From Bacillota bacterium (GTDB lineage Bacteria; Bacillota; Clostridia; Christensenellales; SZUA-584), in NCBI GenBank assembly GCA_023410475.1, contig JAEYPS010000005.1, forward strand, positions 1-64,000: a stretch of 64,000 nucleotides of DNA, in the 5' to 3' direction. Positions 8,815 through 17,594 of the stretch are shown here, piece by piece (position 1 is the stretch's first letter; each line of letters starts with the position of its first letter). Under the pieces are notes generated by a model. The model worked only from the letters and a program-made list of their open reading frames with translations. It was not told where the DNA came from and ran no database searches. The position numbers were made by a program, and so were the translations under genes.

Positions 8815-9585
8815 TCAGTCCATCTGCTGCCCGCCGGTCACATTGACCGCCTGGCCTGTCATGTAGGAAGCTTCGTCGCTCGCTAGGAACACGAGAACGT
8901 TAGCGACGTCGTCATAGCTGCAGCCGCGCCCGAGCGGCACCTGGTCTATGTATTTCTGCCTTACCTCTTCTTCCGATATGCCTTGATTTTTCGCGTACTG
9001 CTTGAACAGGCTGTTGACCCACAGCGGCGAATCGAGAAGATTTCCCGGGCATATAGCGTTTACGCGCAGTTTGTACTGCGCGAGCTCGAGCGCCAGGCTC
9101 TGAACGAGGCCTATGCCCCCGAACTTCGACGCCGCGTACGCCGAGTTTTTGAACGAGCCCTTTTTGCCCGACTTTGAGTTAATCTGTATTATTGAGCCGC
9201 CTTTTTCCTTCATATAAGGAACGGCGGCTTTCGCGACATTGTAGAACCCGCAAAGGTTCACGTCAATTACCTTCTTCCATTTGTCCGAATCAAACTCCTC
9301 AATAGCGCCCGAAAGCAGTATCGCGGCATTGGACACGAGTATATCGAGCCCGCCGAGATGACGCACAGCGCCCTTTATGCACGCTTCGCAAGACGCGTAA
9401 TCTGTAACGTCGAGCTGAAACGCCGCCCCGCCCCTTAGCTGAGCCGCGGTTTGATTTGCGCCTTCGAGATTGACATCGCCTATGGCCACCATGGCGCCTT
9501 CGTCCGACATCCTCTGCGCGAGCGCCTGCCCAAGCCCCTGAGCCGCGCCCGTTATCACAACTTTTTTACCCGTTAATCGCTGCAT
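8815..9585 (-). CDS. SDR oxidoreductase, sorbitol-6-phosphate dehydrogenase-like
   Basis: Classical short-chain dehydrogenase/reductase, 256 residues. Seen: cofactor motif TGAAQGLGQA (residues 12-21), IGDVN with an acidic residue favouring NAD, VSNAAI, the catalytic Ser in IIQINSKSGKKG, and YAASKFG (YxxxK). The C-terminal VTGGQQMD resembles the SrlD sorbitol-6-phosphate 2-dehydrogenase group. It is the first gene of the leftward operon (6 bases before the PHP gene) behind a strong promoter. GAAAGGAATAAATA supports the start. A role in polyol (phosphate) oxidation is an inference from both family and neighbours. Confidence 0.83.
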   Translation of the reverse strand: MQRLTGKKVVITGAAQGLGQALAQRMSDEGAMVAIGDVNLEGANQTAAQLRGGAAFQLDVTDYASCEACIKGAVRHLGGLDILVSNAAILLSGAIEEFDSDKWKKVIDVNLCGFYNVAKAAVPYMKEKGGSIIQINSKSGKKGSFKNSAYAASKFGGIGLVQSLALELAQYKLRVNAICPGNLLDSPLWVNSLFKQYAKNQGISEEEVRQKYIDQVPLGRGCSYDDVANVLVFLASDEASYMTGQAVNVTGGQQMD

Positions 9586-9718
9586 TATTTATTCCTTTCT
9601 TTGATATAAAATAAAAAGATATTTAAAAAGCACTATCCAAACAAAAACAAATAAACATTTTTGTCGGGCATGTGGCTTTATGTGGAACTTTGTTGCTATG
9701 CGCCCGCTTCATGCTTAC

Positions 9719-9747
9719 ATGTTAGATTAAAACTATGCGTTTGTCAA
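9719..9747 (-). promoter_or_regulatory. Strong housekeeping-type promoter of the catabolic operon
   Basis: Minus strand: consensus TTGACA (9742-9747), 17-base spacer, TAACAT (9719-9724). It leaves an untranslated leader of roughly 125 bases before the SDR gene. I see no clear CcpA site in it. Confidence 0.75.
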
Positions 9748-9769
9748 TGAAAAACAGGTCAAAACCGTG

Positions 9770-10666
9770 TTAAACGGCCTTGCTGATACGGGTGATTTTG
9801 GCTTTTATAGCTCTTATATGCTCGGGGGTCGTGCCGCAGCAGCCGCCGATGATGTTCGCGCCGCAGTTTACTAGCCTTGACGCGAATGTCGCCATAGTCT
9901 CAGGAGTCTCGGGATATACGTCGACGCCGTCGATATTGCTCGGCAACCCTGCGTTAGCCTGCACAAGTATGGGCTTGTCGGGAAACGCGGCTCGCAGTTC
10001 CTCCACAATGCCTGTCATATCTTCAATACCGTTGCCGCAGTTGGCGCCTATGATGTCCGCACCCGCTTCCAAAACGGCAGCCGCGGCCTCGGCGGGCGAC
10101 ACACCCATCATTGTCCTGTAGCCGCCTTTGGCATTCTTCGAGAACGTAAACGTGCAAATGACTTCGAGCGGCGTGCTGTCTTTGGCCGCCTTAACGGCTA
10201 TAGCCGCCTCGTCCTTGTCCATCATAGTCTCTATGCATACGGCGTCCGCGCCTCCGCTGCAGAGCGCTCTGCACTGCCCGCTGAATGATTCGTAAAGCTC
10301 CTGCGGGGTTACATCGCCCATAATAAGCATCTTTCCAGTGGGGCCTACCGATGCTATGACGTGCCTGTACTCGCCCGCGGCCTTGCGCGACGCCCTCGCG
10401 GCTGCCTCATTTATCTCAAACGCCCGGCCATCGAGCCCGTACAAAGCGAGCTTTATGCTAGAGCCTCCGAAGCTGTTCGTCTCTACCATATCTGCGCCGG
10501 CGTCTATGTAGCTCTTCGCGATATCAAAGACGTCGTCGAACCTTTCTATATTCCACGCCTCGGGGCATTCTGTGCTTTTGAGCCCTTTCTTATACAGAAA
10601 CGTCCCCCACGCGCCGTCGGAGACAAGTATTTTGCCGGATTTGATCTTATCAACTATCTTATCCAT
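9770..10666 (-). CDS. Homocysteine S-methyltransferase-domain protein
   Basis: Zinc-dependent methyltransferase of the homocysteine S-methyltransferase family (as in the N-terminal module of MetH or betaine-homocysteine methyltransferase), 298 residues, TIM barrel only. Seen: start of the barrel SDGAWGTFLY, ETNSFGGSSIKLALYG, a first zinc-ligand Cys in IGANCGNG and the Cys pair in IGGCCGTTPEHI near the C-terminus. It lacks pterin- and B12-binding modules, so it would need partner proteins or an S-methyl donor. It is transcribed apart from the following operon, whose promoter lies just after this stop codon. AAGGAGCTCTC precedes the ATG. Confidence 0.85.
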   Translation of the reverse strand: MDKIVDKIKSGKILVSDGAWGTFLYKKGLKSTECPEAWNIERFDDVFDIAKSYIDAGADMVETNSFGGSSIKLALYGLDGRAFEINEAAARASRKAAGEYRHVIASVGPTGKMLIMGDVTPQELYESFSGQCRALCSGGADAVCIETMMDKDEAAIAVKAAKDSTPLEVICTFTFSKNAKGGYRTMMGVSPAEAAAAVLEAGADIIGANCGNGIEDMTGIVEELRAAFPDKPILVQANAGLPSNIDGVDVYPETPETMATFASRLVNCGANIIGGCCGTTPEHIRAIKAKITRISKAV

Positions 10667-10815
10667 GAGAGCTCCTTACGAATAAATCTGTAATGACAGT
10701 ATAACATATGATGTTTTGTTTACCTAATAAAAATGGCAGCCTTAGTATAAACCGCCGATCTATATTGCTCAGCTGCCGAACGTCTCTCTGACTTCCTTCA
10801 GGTGGCCGCGTATAG

Positions 10816-11871
10816 TTATCCGGCTATCACTATGCCGTCAAACAGATCTTCAGCTTTATACTGCATTACCTTCCAATAGTCAAAAACCTTGCTGTCTTCA
10901 CACTTGAGCCAGCCCTGCTTGCCGTCGGAGGCTTTAAGTTTGAACCATTTTTTGCCGTAGACCTTGACAATCGTAAGCTTCTCCCCCGCCTGAGGAATGA
11001 ACGCTACTGCCTCATCGGAATATTCCCTTGGCCTTGAGCCGTACCCTCCGCTGTCGCTTGCGTAATCCCAGATTACCGCATATGAGGAGTCAAAGTATTT
11101 ATTGTCTATTTTTTTAAGCAAAAGCATATAGTGTTTGAGCGTGAGCGGCTCCTGTTTATAAAGCACGGGCGCTGCATAGAGGTCTTCTTTGAGCTTCCTG
11201 GCCGCTACGTCAGGCTTATAATGCCCTGTGTACCAGACGTCAGAGAAGTTCTGCGTGCGCGTGAGGCACATGACCATGCCGCGGGCGTCAAAGTGTTTCG
11301 CCGGGTCAAACGTGTTTCGCCAAGCGCCGTCGAATTTCACGTCCATAAGACCGCCCATCTTTTTTAGTTCTGTCCCGTTCCACCAGTAAAGATACGTGAA
11401 AGGAAATTCAGTATCGGCAAGCTCGCTGCTGTATTTGTCGGTGAACGCAAGCTCGAGTATATTATCCGAGACGTCTATATCTGTCACCGCGAACAGCTGC
11501 GCCTGTCCGTCAAGATCGATAGTAAACGTTTCGCCGTTTATCTGGAGCTCAGAAGATTTTTTTCCGGCCGTAAACTTCAGCTGCTCGCAAGTTCCGTCCA
11601 TGTTAAGGTCTGCGAGAGCTGTGTGCTGATAGATGTCGAACGGCATGTCTCCGCTTCCCGCGTGGTCGGGCTCCTCTCCATAGGGGGTTTGCTCAGTCGA
11701 CGGTGACGGAGAGGGCTCAGCAGTCGGCGCGGGCGTTTGCGTCGTCTGCGCCGTGGGCGGCACAGATGCTTCAGCGGTCGGAGTCTCGGTCGGGGGGGCT
11801 TCAGGTATTGAGCAGGCAGGCAGGCAAATAAGTGTGATTAACATGAGAATGACAACAAAGGATCTTTTCAT
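10816..11871 (-). CDS. SH3-domain lipoprotein (possible C-terminal frameshift)
   Basis: Predicted membrane-anchored lipoprotein of 351 residues. Lipobox ICLPACS follows a hydrophobic signal; then a Thr/Pro/Glu-rich linker (about residues 20-65), a central domain I do not recognise, and a C-terminal SH3-like segment (LTIVKVYGKKWFKLKA, GWLKC) that probably binds the cell wall. The start at 11871 is chosen because AAGGAGAAGTAT precedes it. Just past the stop, in another frame, lies ITIRGHLKEVRETFGS; restoring one A near 10822 would fuse it to the end of this protein, so the present C-terminus may be truncated by mutation or sequence error. Confidence 0.72.
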   Translation of the reverse strand: MKRSFVVILMLITLICLPACSIPEAPPTETPTAEASVPPTAQTTQTPAPTAEPSPSPSTEQTPYGEEPDHAGSGDMPFDIYQHTALADLNMDGTCEQLKFTAGKKSSELQINGETFTIDLDGQAQLFAVTDIDVSDNILELAFTDKYSSELADTEFPFTYLYWWNGTELKKMGGLMDVKFDGAWRNTFDPAKHFDARGMVMCLTRTQNFSDVWYTGHYKPDVAARKLKEDLYAAPVLYKQEPLTLKHYMLLLKKIDNKYFDSSYAVIWDYASDSGGYGSRPREYSDEAVAFIPQAGEKLTIVKVYGKKWFKLKASDGKQGWLKCEDSKVFDYWKVMQYKAEDLFDGIVIAG

Positions 11872-12007
11872 ATACTTCTCCTTTTTAGTGTGTATACTTG
11901 CTGCCATTTTATTTTAAATTAAGGTATATTATATCTAACTCAAGGCCGTTCAATAAAAATACGAAAATTAAAAAACGCGGAACAAAATGTAAACTTGACG
12001 GCGCATG

Positions 12008-12036
12008 TTGAGTTTTTATGCCCGATATGTTAAGAT
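12008..12036 (+). promoter_or_regulatory. Promoter of the VanX-type dipeptidase pair
   Basis: TTGAGT (12008-12013), 17-base spacer, TAAGAT (12031-12036). The expected transcription start falls inside the TTTACATGTA repeats that follow, suggesting regulated expression. Confidence 0.6.
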
Positions 12037-12060
12037 TTACATGTACAAGCTTTACATGTA
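12036..12060 (+). promoter_or_regulatory. Tandem TTTACATGTA, candidate operator
   Basis: The decamer TTTACATGTA, containing the palindrome TACATGTA, occurs twice (12036-12045 and 12051-12060) 15 bases apart, overlapping the end of the -10 box and the likely +1. This is a common layout for a repressor or cooperative dimer site. The regulator is unknown. Confidence 0.5.
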
Positions 12061-12077
12061 GAGGTTATGAGGTGATA

Positions 12078-13502
12078 ATGAAGGCTGCCGTTTTTGTCTT
12101 AATATCATTGCTGCTGCTTTTGCCGGCTTGCAGTGCGGGTACCGCAAAGCCTCATCCTTCGCTCGGGGCGGTTTCGACAGATGTTCCTTTGGCGTCGGCG
12201 GAGCCGACACCTACGCCTGAGCCGGAATACCATATAGGAACGGTTATCGCGCTTGAGGACAGCGAATTCGCGTATGTGCGTAAGGAAGGCACGCTCAAAT
12301 CTGACATCATAGGCGCCGCGGCAATGGGCGTTGAGCTCGCGCTCACCGGGCATACCGAAGAATGGTACCGTGTGATACACGGTGACAGGGCCGGCTTTAT
12401 AGAAAAGCGCTACATTGAGATGAAACCCGGCAAGGAGCCTCTACCGCGCCACGATATTTATTTTATTATTCCAGAAAAAAAGCAGTCAGGGTTTAATGAG
12501 ACGAAGTTCGACAACATGCTTAAGATCGAAAACGTAACGTACACCCGCAGCGGCAAGGCAAGGCAGAGCATAGATATATATACGAAGAGCGGAACGCTGC
12601 TTGCAAAGGACGCGACGCTTGAAATTACGGAAGGCGTTATATCTGCCCCGCCTATAGTCCAGTCTGAGGTTACATCGGCTCCCGCTGCCGCTCACGCGCC
12701 GGTTAAGATAGTTATAAAGAACGGCCAGGTTACCGCATCCGAAGGTATAACTCTCGAACAGACAGAAGAGTTTGACGCCGCGAGCGATATGGGAAAGGTT
12801 GCCGCCAAGGACAATACCGTTATAGAATTTGATGGCATGTTCATAACGGGCGCGACCGTTAAGGTAACGAGAGGTACGATATACGGCGAGGACGGCGAGG
12901 TGGAAATAAGGCCCGAAGCTTATCTTACGCCAAAGAAGCTAAAAAACAATCTGGTGGACGTGGCGCTTTATACTAAAGAAATTGAGATAGATGTACTATT
13001 CGCCAAGGACGGCAATCTTTTAGGAGACAGGATCTACGACTATGAGGTATGCCTTTTGCAAAAGGGTACTCTTGATAAGCTTCTCAAAGCAGCTAAAAAG
13101 TTTAAAGAAGACGGGTATAAGATAGTAATATTTGACGCTTACCGCCCCTACAGCGTTACGGTGAAGCTGTACGAGAAATACCGCAATAAATATGTGGCGC
13201 CGCTTCGTCCCGGCTCAAACCACAACAAGGGGGCCGCTATAGATATGTCGCTGCTCGATGAGAACGGAGTGCCGATAGAGATGCCCTCCCCCATACACAC
13301 GCTCAATTCTACGTCCAACAGGAACAGCAAAAAGATGAGCGCAGCCGCGAGGGCGAATATGAACTATATGACAAAAATCATGAAAAGCTGCGGCTTTCGT
13401 ACCATAGAGACCGAGTGGTGGCATTTCGTCGACGTCGACAGCAATCAGTACCTGCGCACAGATTACGATCTTAATTCTGTGCTGAGGGTTATATACGATT
13501 AA
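12078..13502 (+). CDS. SH3-domain lipoprotein with VanX-type D-Ala-D-Ala dipeptidase
   Basis: Secreted lipoprotein of 474 residues expected to cleave D-Ala-D-Ala or a related wall dipeptide outside the membrane. Seen: lipobox LLPACSAG, a short Pro/Thr/Glu linker, an SH3-like region (about residues 50-115), a middle region with beta-like repeats, and a C-terminal peptidase M15D domain with FDAYRPYSVTVKLYE, the zinc motif SNHNKGAAIDMS (HxxxxxxD) and ETEWWHFVD (catalytic Glu and third zinc His). GAGGTGAT before ATG 12078 selects this start over the upstream Met. It is followed after 18 bases by a paralogue. Whether the pair gives glycopeptide resistance is not shown; no vanH/vanA partners are present. 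Confidence 0.87.
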   Translation: MKAAVFVLISLLLLLPACSAGTAKPHPSLGAVSTDVPLASAEPTPTPEPEYHIGTVIALEDSEFAYVRKEGTLKSDIIGAAAMGVELALTGHTEEWYRVIHGDRAGFIEKRYIEMKPGKEPLPRHDIYFIIPEKKQSGFNETKFDNMLKIENVTYTRSGKARQSIDIYTKSGTLLAKDATLEITEGVISAPPIVQSEVTSAPAAAHAPVKIVIKNGQVTASEGITLEQTEEFDAASDMGKVAAKDNTVIEFDGMFITGATVKVTRGTIYGEDGEVEIRPEAYLTPKKLKNNLVDVALYTKEIEIDVLFAKDGNLLGDRIYDYEVCLLQKGTLDKLLKAAKKFKEDGYKIVIFDAYRPYSVTVKLYEKYRNKYVAPLRPGSNHNKGAAIDMSLLDENGVPIEMPSPIHTLNSTSNRNSKKMSAAARANMNYMTKIMKSCGFRTIETEWWHFVDVDSNQYLRTDYDLNSVLRVIYD

Positions 13503-13520
13503 TACACAGAGGAATGTTAT

Positions 13521-14729
13521 ATGAAAAAAGTTTTGTTTTTAGTATTGGCCGCGGCAATGATGCTCGCGTCATGCAACTCGGTGCCTGCAGATGTTCAAGA
13601 CCCTACGCATACGCCTGAGTCTTTACCCAGCCCGACTCAAACGGCTGCCGCGCCGACGCCGACGCCAACCCCCGAGCCCACCGAAACACCGACTCCGGAG
13701 CCGACGCCCGAGCCTACACCCACGCCGTGCGTCAAGCTTTCCGACCCCGGCTCGGAGCTTTCCGTACGCAAAGGCCCTGGCACGAACACCCAAAAGCTGG
13801 GCGCGCTGAAAGACGGCGATCCGGTAACAATTATAGAGCAGGGCGACGTTTGGCATAAGATATCGTACAACGACGGCGAAGCGTATGTGTTCGCGGCGTA
13901 TATCACAAACGTGCCCATTCATTACGCTTACGTTCCCGCGCTCAAGACGACTATCAAGGGCAAGACGTATATAAGCGATATGGTAGACATACGCTCCGTT
14001 ATACCGGATATAAAGATTTTTCTGACATGGGCTTCGCAGGACAATGTGCTCAACAAGGTGCTCTACCCCGCCGGAGCGTGCCTGCTGCAGAAAAGCACAG
14101 CCGAGAAGCTGAAAAAGGCCAACGAGATATTCAAGAAGGACGGCTACAGAATAAGGCTTTACGACGGCTATCGGCCGTACTCCGTTTCAAAGTATCTTTA
14201 CAAACATGTCAAGGATAAAAGATTTGTCGCCAACACAAGCAGCTCGTATTCTACACACAACAGAGGCGCCGCGGTGGACATAACGCTTGAGAAAATAAAA
14301 ACCGGCGAGCAAATACCTATGTATTCTCTTATGCATACGTTCAATATATCTTCGATGCGCGAGCTTCCCGATATAAGGGCGTTTGAGAATGGCAGCCCTG
14401 ATTATAACGCCATACTTAAAAAATACCCTGATATATTAAAATACCCTAGGAGGACACGTGAGGCGAAGCGAAACGTTGACTATATGACAAAGGTAATGAG
14501 AAAATGCGGCTTTACGACGATATCAACGGAGTGGTGGCATTATAACGACAAGGACAAAAACAAGTTTATGGTTGTTGACTATAACCTAGCCGAGGATGTG
14601 CAGTGGATACCGGCGGAAGAGTATGAGGCCTTTATGGCAGCTAAAGCCGCGGAAGGCCCTCTCACCAAGCTGCCGGGCTACGTCGTATATCCCAAGGGGA
14701 ACAAAACCACTTCTAAAGATTCAGGCTGA
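13521..14729 (+). CDS. Second SH3-domain VanX-type dipeptidase lipoprotein
   Basis: Paralogue of the preceding gene, 402 residues. Seen: signal with lipobox MLASCNS, a long linker rich in Thr, Pro and Glu (about residues 25-70), an SH3 type 3 domain (LSVRKGPGTNTQKLGAL, VWHKISYNDGEAYVFAAY), then the M15D peptidase domain with LYDGYRPYSVSKYLY, zinc motif STHNRGAAVDITL and STEWWHYND. It lacks the extra middle region of its neighbour. AGAGGAATGTTAT precedes the ATG. The last 17 bases overlap the 3' end of the opposing AlgJ-like gene. Both enzymes probably trim or recycle wall peptides; a VanX/VanXY-like resistance role is an alternative. Confidence 0.87.
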   Translation: MKKVLFLVLAAAMMLASCNSVPADVQDPTHTPESLPSPTQTAAAPTPTPTPEPTETPTPEPTPEPTPTPCVKLSDPGSELSVRKGPGTNTQKLGALKDGDPVTIIEQGDVWHKISYNDGEAYVFAAYITNVPIHYAYVPALKTTIKGKTYISDMVDIRSVIPDIKIFLTWASQDNVLNKVLYPAGACLLQKSTAEKLKKANEIFKKDGYRIRLYDGYRPYSVSKYLYKHVKDKRFVANTSSSYSTHNRGAAVDITLEKIKTGEQIPMYSLMHTFNISSMRELPDIRAFENGSPDYNAILKKYPDILKYPRRTREAKRNVDYMTKVMRKCGFTTISTEWWHYNDKDKNKFMVVDYNLAEDVQWIPAEEYEAFMAAKAAEGPLTKLPGYVVYPKGNKTTSKDSG

Positions 14730-16152
14730 CGTATCCAGCTTCGTCAATTAGATAACGCCCGCTGTGTGAAACGATGACCTGCACACTATATTCGCCCGGC
14801 GGCAGCGTTCCCTTGTATAATATCATACTGAACGCGGCGTTGCTCTTATCAGCGTACTCTTCAAAATATCCCTCTTCGAGTATCGGGAAAGGCTCGAACG
14901 TATAGTATTGCCCGCCCATGCTTAGCCGGACGTAATAATCATAGTTTTCACCGGCGCTGTAGCCGGGCGGCAGCGCTATACCCGTCAGCTTTACATAGTC
15001 TTTTGTGTCCTTTATATCAAGCGTGATCTCAATATCAGCAGGAACCGGCTCATCCGTTAGTTCGGCCTCGAGCGCTTGCATCAGCGGGGCTTTTTTGAGC
15101 ATATTCGGAATGTTGCGTTCCGCTATCTCCATTATCACAACATCGGCGCCTTCATCCATCAGCCTGTAGTCGTACGGCACAGCACGCGAATACGTCACTG
15201 ACGCAAACTCGTTTGACAAAATAGGTATCAAAGCGTTCGCGAAAGAGTCGCGGAACATAAGCAGGCGAAGTTTGCCGTATTCGCTCTTTGTTTGTATCGT
15301 AATATCCTCAAGCGATTTCATCGGCCGTTTTGTTGTAAATTCCTTTTCTATTGCGTAATCGGCCTGCTCGTCGAGCATGCCCGCCGCCGGATACAGCATC
15401 GCGGACAGGTCTCCTTCCCACGTTCTTTCAACGACGGGCAGGGCGCCTTTGTGTGAGTCGAACTCAAACTCAGGAATAAGCTCTTTAACGCTCCCCAAAA
15501 TAACATTATACGCAATAAGCGCGCCTGTACCGTTCCAGTGCGTGTCGAGCTTGTGGTAAAGCTGCTCTTCCCTGCCGCGAAGCTCGCTGTGCAGGTCTAT
15601 ATAATTAACCGGGGTATTTTGTAACTGCTGATAGAGCATTTCAACGTTGCTCATACTGCCTATAGGCTTCAGCCTGTCGGGCATATACTGCCCGTACAGA
15701 GACGCCTTGTTGGGCGCGGCCGTAAAAAGGAACGCTACTCCCCTCCCTTCAAGCCAGCGTCTTTGCAAATCGAGCGTTTTGGTAAGGCGGTATATGTCGT
15801 TTTCAGACAGCGTGTTTACCTTAAGATAATCGTCTAGAGTGGGTTCAAAGAACAGCCAACCGTCTTTGCCGATTATGACCTGGTCGGAAATGGATTCCTT
15901 TAGCAGCCCTTCGTTCATATAGGCGTACATCGTCACGAGATTCGGCCTGAAAGCGAAGTTGTCTGTAAAGTAATCGTCGAACTCACGGGTAAAACCCTCG
16001 TTGAACCCTCCTTCATTGAACACAGCGGGGGCCTCCGCTAAAGCGCGCTTTTCGGAGTTTACATTGACATAACCAAATATCCGCCCTATAAGAGGGACGG
16101 CGCACATTGCGAAAAACAGTGTTATAAATGCTATACTCAACGCTTTTTTCAT
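14713..16152 (-). CDS. AlgJ/AlgX-like (DHHW-type) polysaccharide O-acetylation protein
   Basis: 479-residue exported protein with an N-terminal signal anchor (residues 1-25) and an SGNH-hydrolase-like domain of the AlgJ/AlgX/DHHW group. Seen: VIIGKDGWLFFEP, FTAAPNKASLYGQYMP, the Asp-His motif KLDTHWNGTGALIAYN and the putative Ser nucleophile in LLMFRDSFANALIP. Such proteins transfer acetyl groups delivered by an MBOAT partner, here the gene 11 bases upstream, onto an extracytoplasmic polysaccharide. A C-terminal beta-rich region (about residues 380-479) may bind the glycan. The target polymer is unknown. Confidence 0.83.
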   Translation of the reverse strand: MKKALSIAFITLFFAMCAVPLIGRIFGYVNVNSEKRALAEAPAVFNEGGFNEGFTREFDDYFTDNFAFRPNLVTMYAYMNEGLLKESISDQVIIGKDGWLFFEPTLDDYLKVNTLSENDIYRLTKTLDLQRRWLEGRGVAFLFTAAPNKASLYGQYMPDRLKPIGSMSNVEMLYQQLQNTPVNYIDLHSELRGREEQLYHKLDTHWNGTGALIAYNVILGSVKELIPEFEFDSHKGALPVVERTWEGDLSAMLYPAAGMLDEQADYAIEKEFTTKRPMKSLEDITIQTKSEYGKLRLLMFRDSFANALIPILSNEFASVTYSRAVPYDYRLMDEGADVVIMEIAERNIPNMLKKAPLMQALEAELTDEPVPADIEITLDIKDTKDYVKLTGIALPPGYSAGENYDYYVRLSMGGQYYTFEPFPILEEGYFEEYADKSNAAFSMILYKGTLPPGEYSVQVIVSHSGRYLIDEAGYVSLNL

Positions 16153-16163
16153 GCGGCTGCTCC

Positions 16164-17576
16164 CTAAAACCTAAAGTAAATGAACGGGTTGTAAGACTGT
16201 CCGGACAGCGCCATAATGCACACTAGAAGAATTAAGAGCGTTGCCGCCATCGAGCCTATCTCGAGCGCCTGTCCCGTAAATTTATGCCTGAGCGCTCCGT
16301 ACGCATTTTTGAGCAGCGGCGTAGCGCCTATTATACCCGCCGCCCCGAGAGCTATTACCTGAGGCGTCAGCGTCTCGGACAGAAACGCCTGCGAGGTAAC
16401 GCTGGTGGTAAACCCGGTAAACATCTTTGCGATAAAATCGAAGCCCTGAGGCAGCGTCTCGGCCCGGAATATAGTAAACGCAGTCACCGCAATAAGAACC
16501 GTATACGCGTGCGCGAGCCACTTCGGGAACCTTTGCGGCTTAATTATGCCGAGCCTTTCAAACATCAGGAACATGCCGTGCATCATCCCCCACACGACGA
16601 ACGTCCACTCTGCGCCGTGCCACAGGCCCGTGCAGAAAAACACTATTATAAGATTCATCGCAGTCCGGAATTCACCTTTGCGGTTCCCGCCAAGGGGTAT
16701 ATAGAGGTATTCCTTGAACCACGTCGAAAGCGAGATGTGCCACTTCCTCCAAAACACCTTTATGCTTGGCGCGGTGTACGGATAATCGAAGTTTTCTTTC
16801 AGCTCGAAGCCGAACAGCTTTGCTAGCCCTATCGCCATATCAGAGTATCCGGAAAAGTCGAAGTATATCTGCAGTGCGTACGTGAGCGCCCCGAGCCACG
16901 CTATGGATATGTTTATATTGCCGGAGGAGAGCGCGAACACCTTGTCGGCCACGCTTCCCATCGCGTTCGCTATAATAAGCTTTTTGGCGAGCCCTACGGT
17001 AAAGCGCTTAAGCCCGGCGGCGGTCTTCTCTGCCGTCTCCGTCCTGCTCTGTATCTGAAGGTCTATGTCGTGGTATTTTACTATGGGCCCGGCGATAAGC
17101 TGCGGGAAAAACGATATATAAAGCATCACGTTGCCGAAATTCTTCTGAGCCTTGCTCGTTCCCCTGTAAACGTCTATGACGTAAGACATCGCCTGAAACG
17201 TAAAGAACGAGATGCCTATAGGCAGTCGTATCACAGGTATCTCAAGCGCCGCCCCAAAAATGCCGTTAACGTTGCCCACAAAGAAATTTGCGTATTTGAA
17301 CACGAACAGCATGCCTATGTTGAGTATTACAGACACGGTTACAAGCAGCTTCGCCGAAAGGTTTCTTTCACGCCTGCCGCCTATGCCGCGGGCGAAAACG
17401 TAGTTCATCGTGACCGACACTATCATCAGCAGAACATAAACAGGCTCTCCCCAGGCGTAAAAGAACAAACTCGCTGCGGTGAGCAGCGGATTCCTCGCCT
17501 TTTGGGGCAGCACCTTGTCCGCGATAAATACTACAGGCAGAAAAAGAAACAGAAATACGGTGGAGCTGAAAACCAT
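16164..17576 (-). CDS. MBOAT O-acyltransferase, AlgI/DltB/PatA-like
   Basis: Polytopic membrane acyltransferase, 470 residues with about ten hydrophobic segments. Seen: LPIGISFFTFQAMSYVIDVYRG, FFPQLIAGPIVKYHD, WRKWHISLSTWFKEYLYIPLGGN and the catalytic-His region CTGLWHGAEWTFVVWGMMHG. The family carries acyl groups from the cytoplasm to extracytoplasmic acceptors. Lying 11 bases before the AlgJ-like gene, it very likely forms a two-protein O-acetylation machine. AAGGGG upstream supports the start. It may be cotranscribed with the lipoprotein and L,D-transpeptidase genes upstream. Confidence 0.92.
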   Translation of the reverse strand: MVFSSTVFLFLFLPVVFIADKVLPQKARNPLLTAASLFFYAWGEPVYVLLMIVSVTMNYVFARGIGGRRERNLSAKLLVTVSVILNIGMLFVFKYANFFVGNVNGIFGAALEIPVIRLPIGISFFTFQAMSYVIDVYRGTSKAQKNFGNVMLYISFFPQLIAGPIVKYHDIDLQIQSRTETAEKTAAGLKRFTVGLAKKLIIANAMGSVADKVFALSSGNINISIAWLGALTYALQIYFDFSGYSDMAIGLAKLFGFELKENFDYPYTAPSIKVFWRKWHISLSTWFKEYLYIPLGGNRKGEFRTAMNLIIVFFCTGLWHGAEWTFVVWGMMHGMFLMFERLGIIKPQRFPKWLAHAYTVLIAVTAFTIFRAETLPQGFDFIAKMFTGFTTSVTSQAFLSETLTPQVIALGAAGIIGATPLLKNAYGALRHKFTGQALEIGSMAATLLILLVCIMALSGQSYNPFIYFRF

Positions 17577-17594
17577 GCAATACCCCTTATGTCG

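Noticed and set aside
9586..9769. CcpA (cre) site in the leader of the catabolic operon
   Set aside because: The best candidate misses key conserved bases.
12078..14729. Vancomycin resistance cluster
   Set aside because: Only VanX-like dipeptidases are present; no vanH, vanA-type ligase or VanRS pair.
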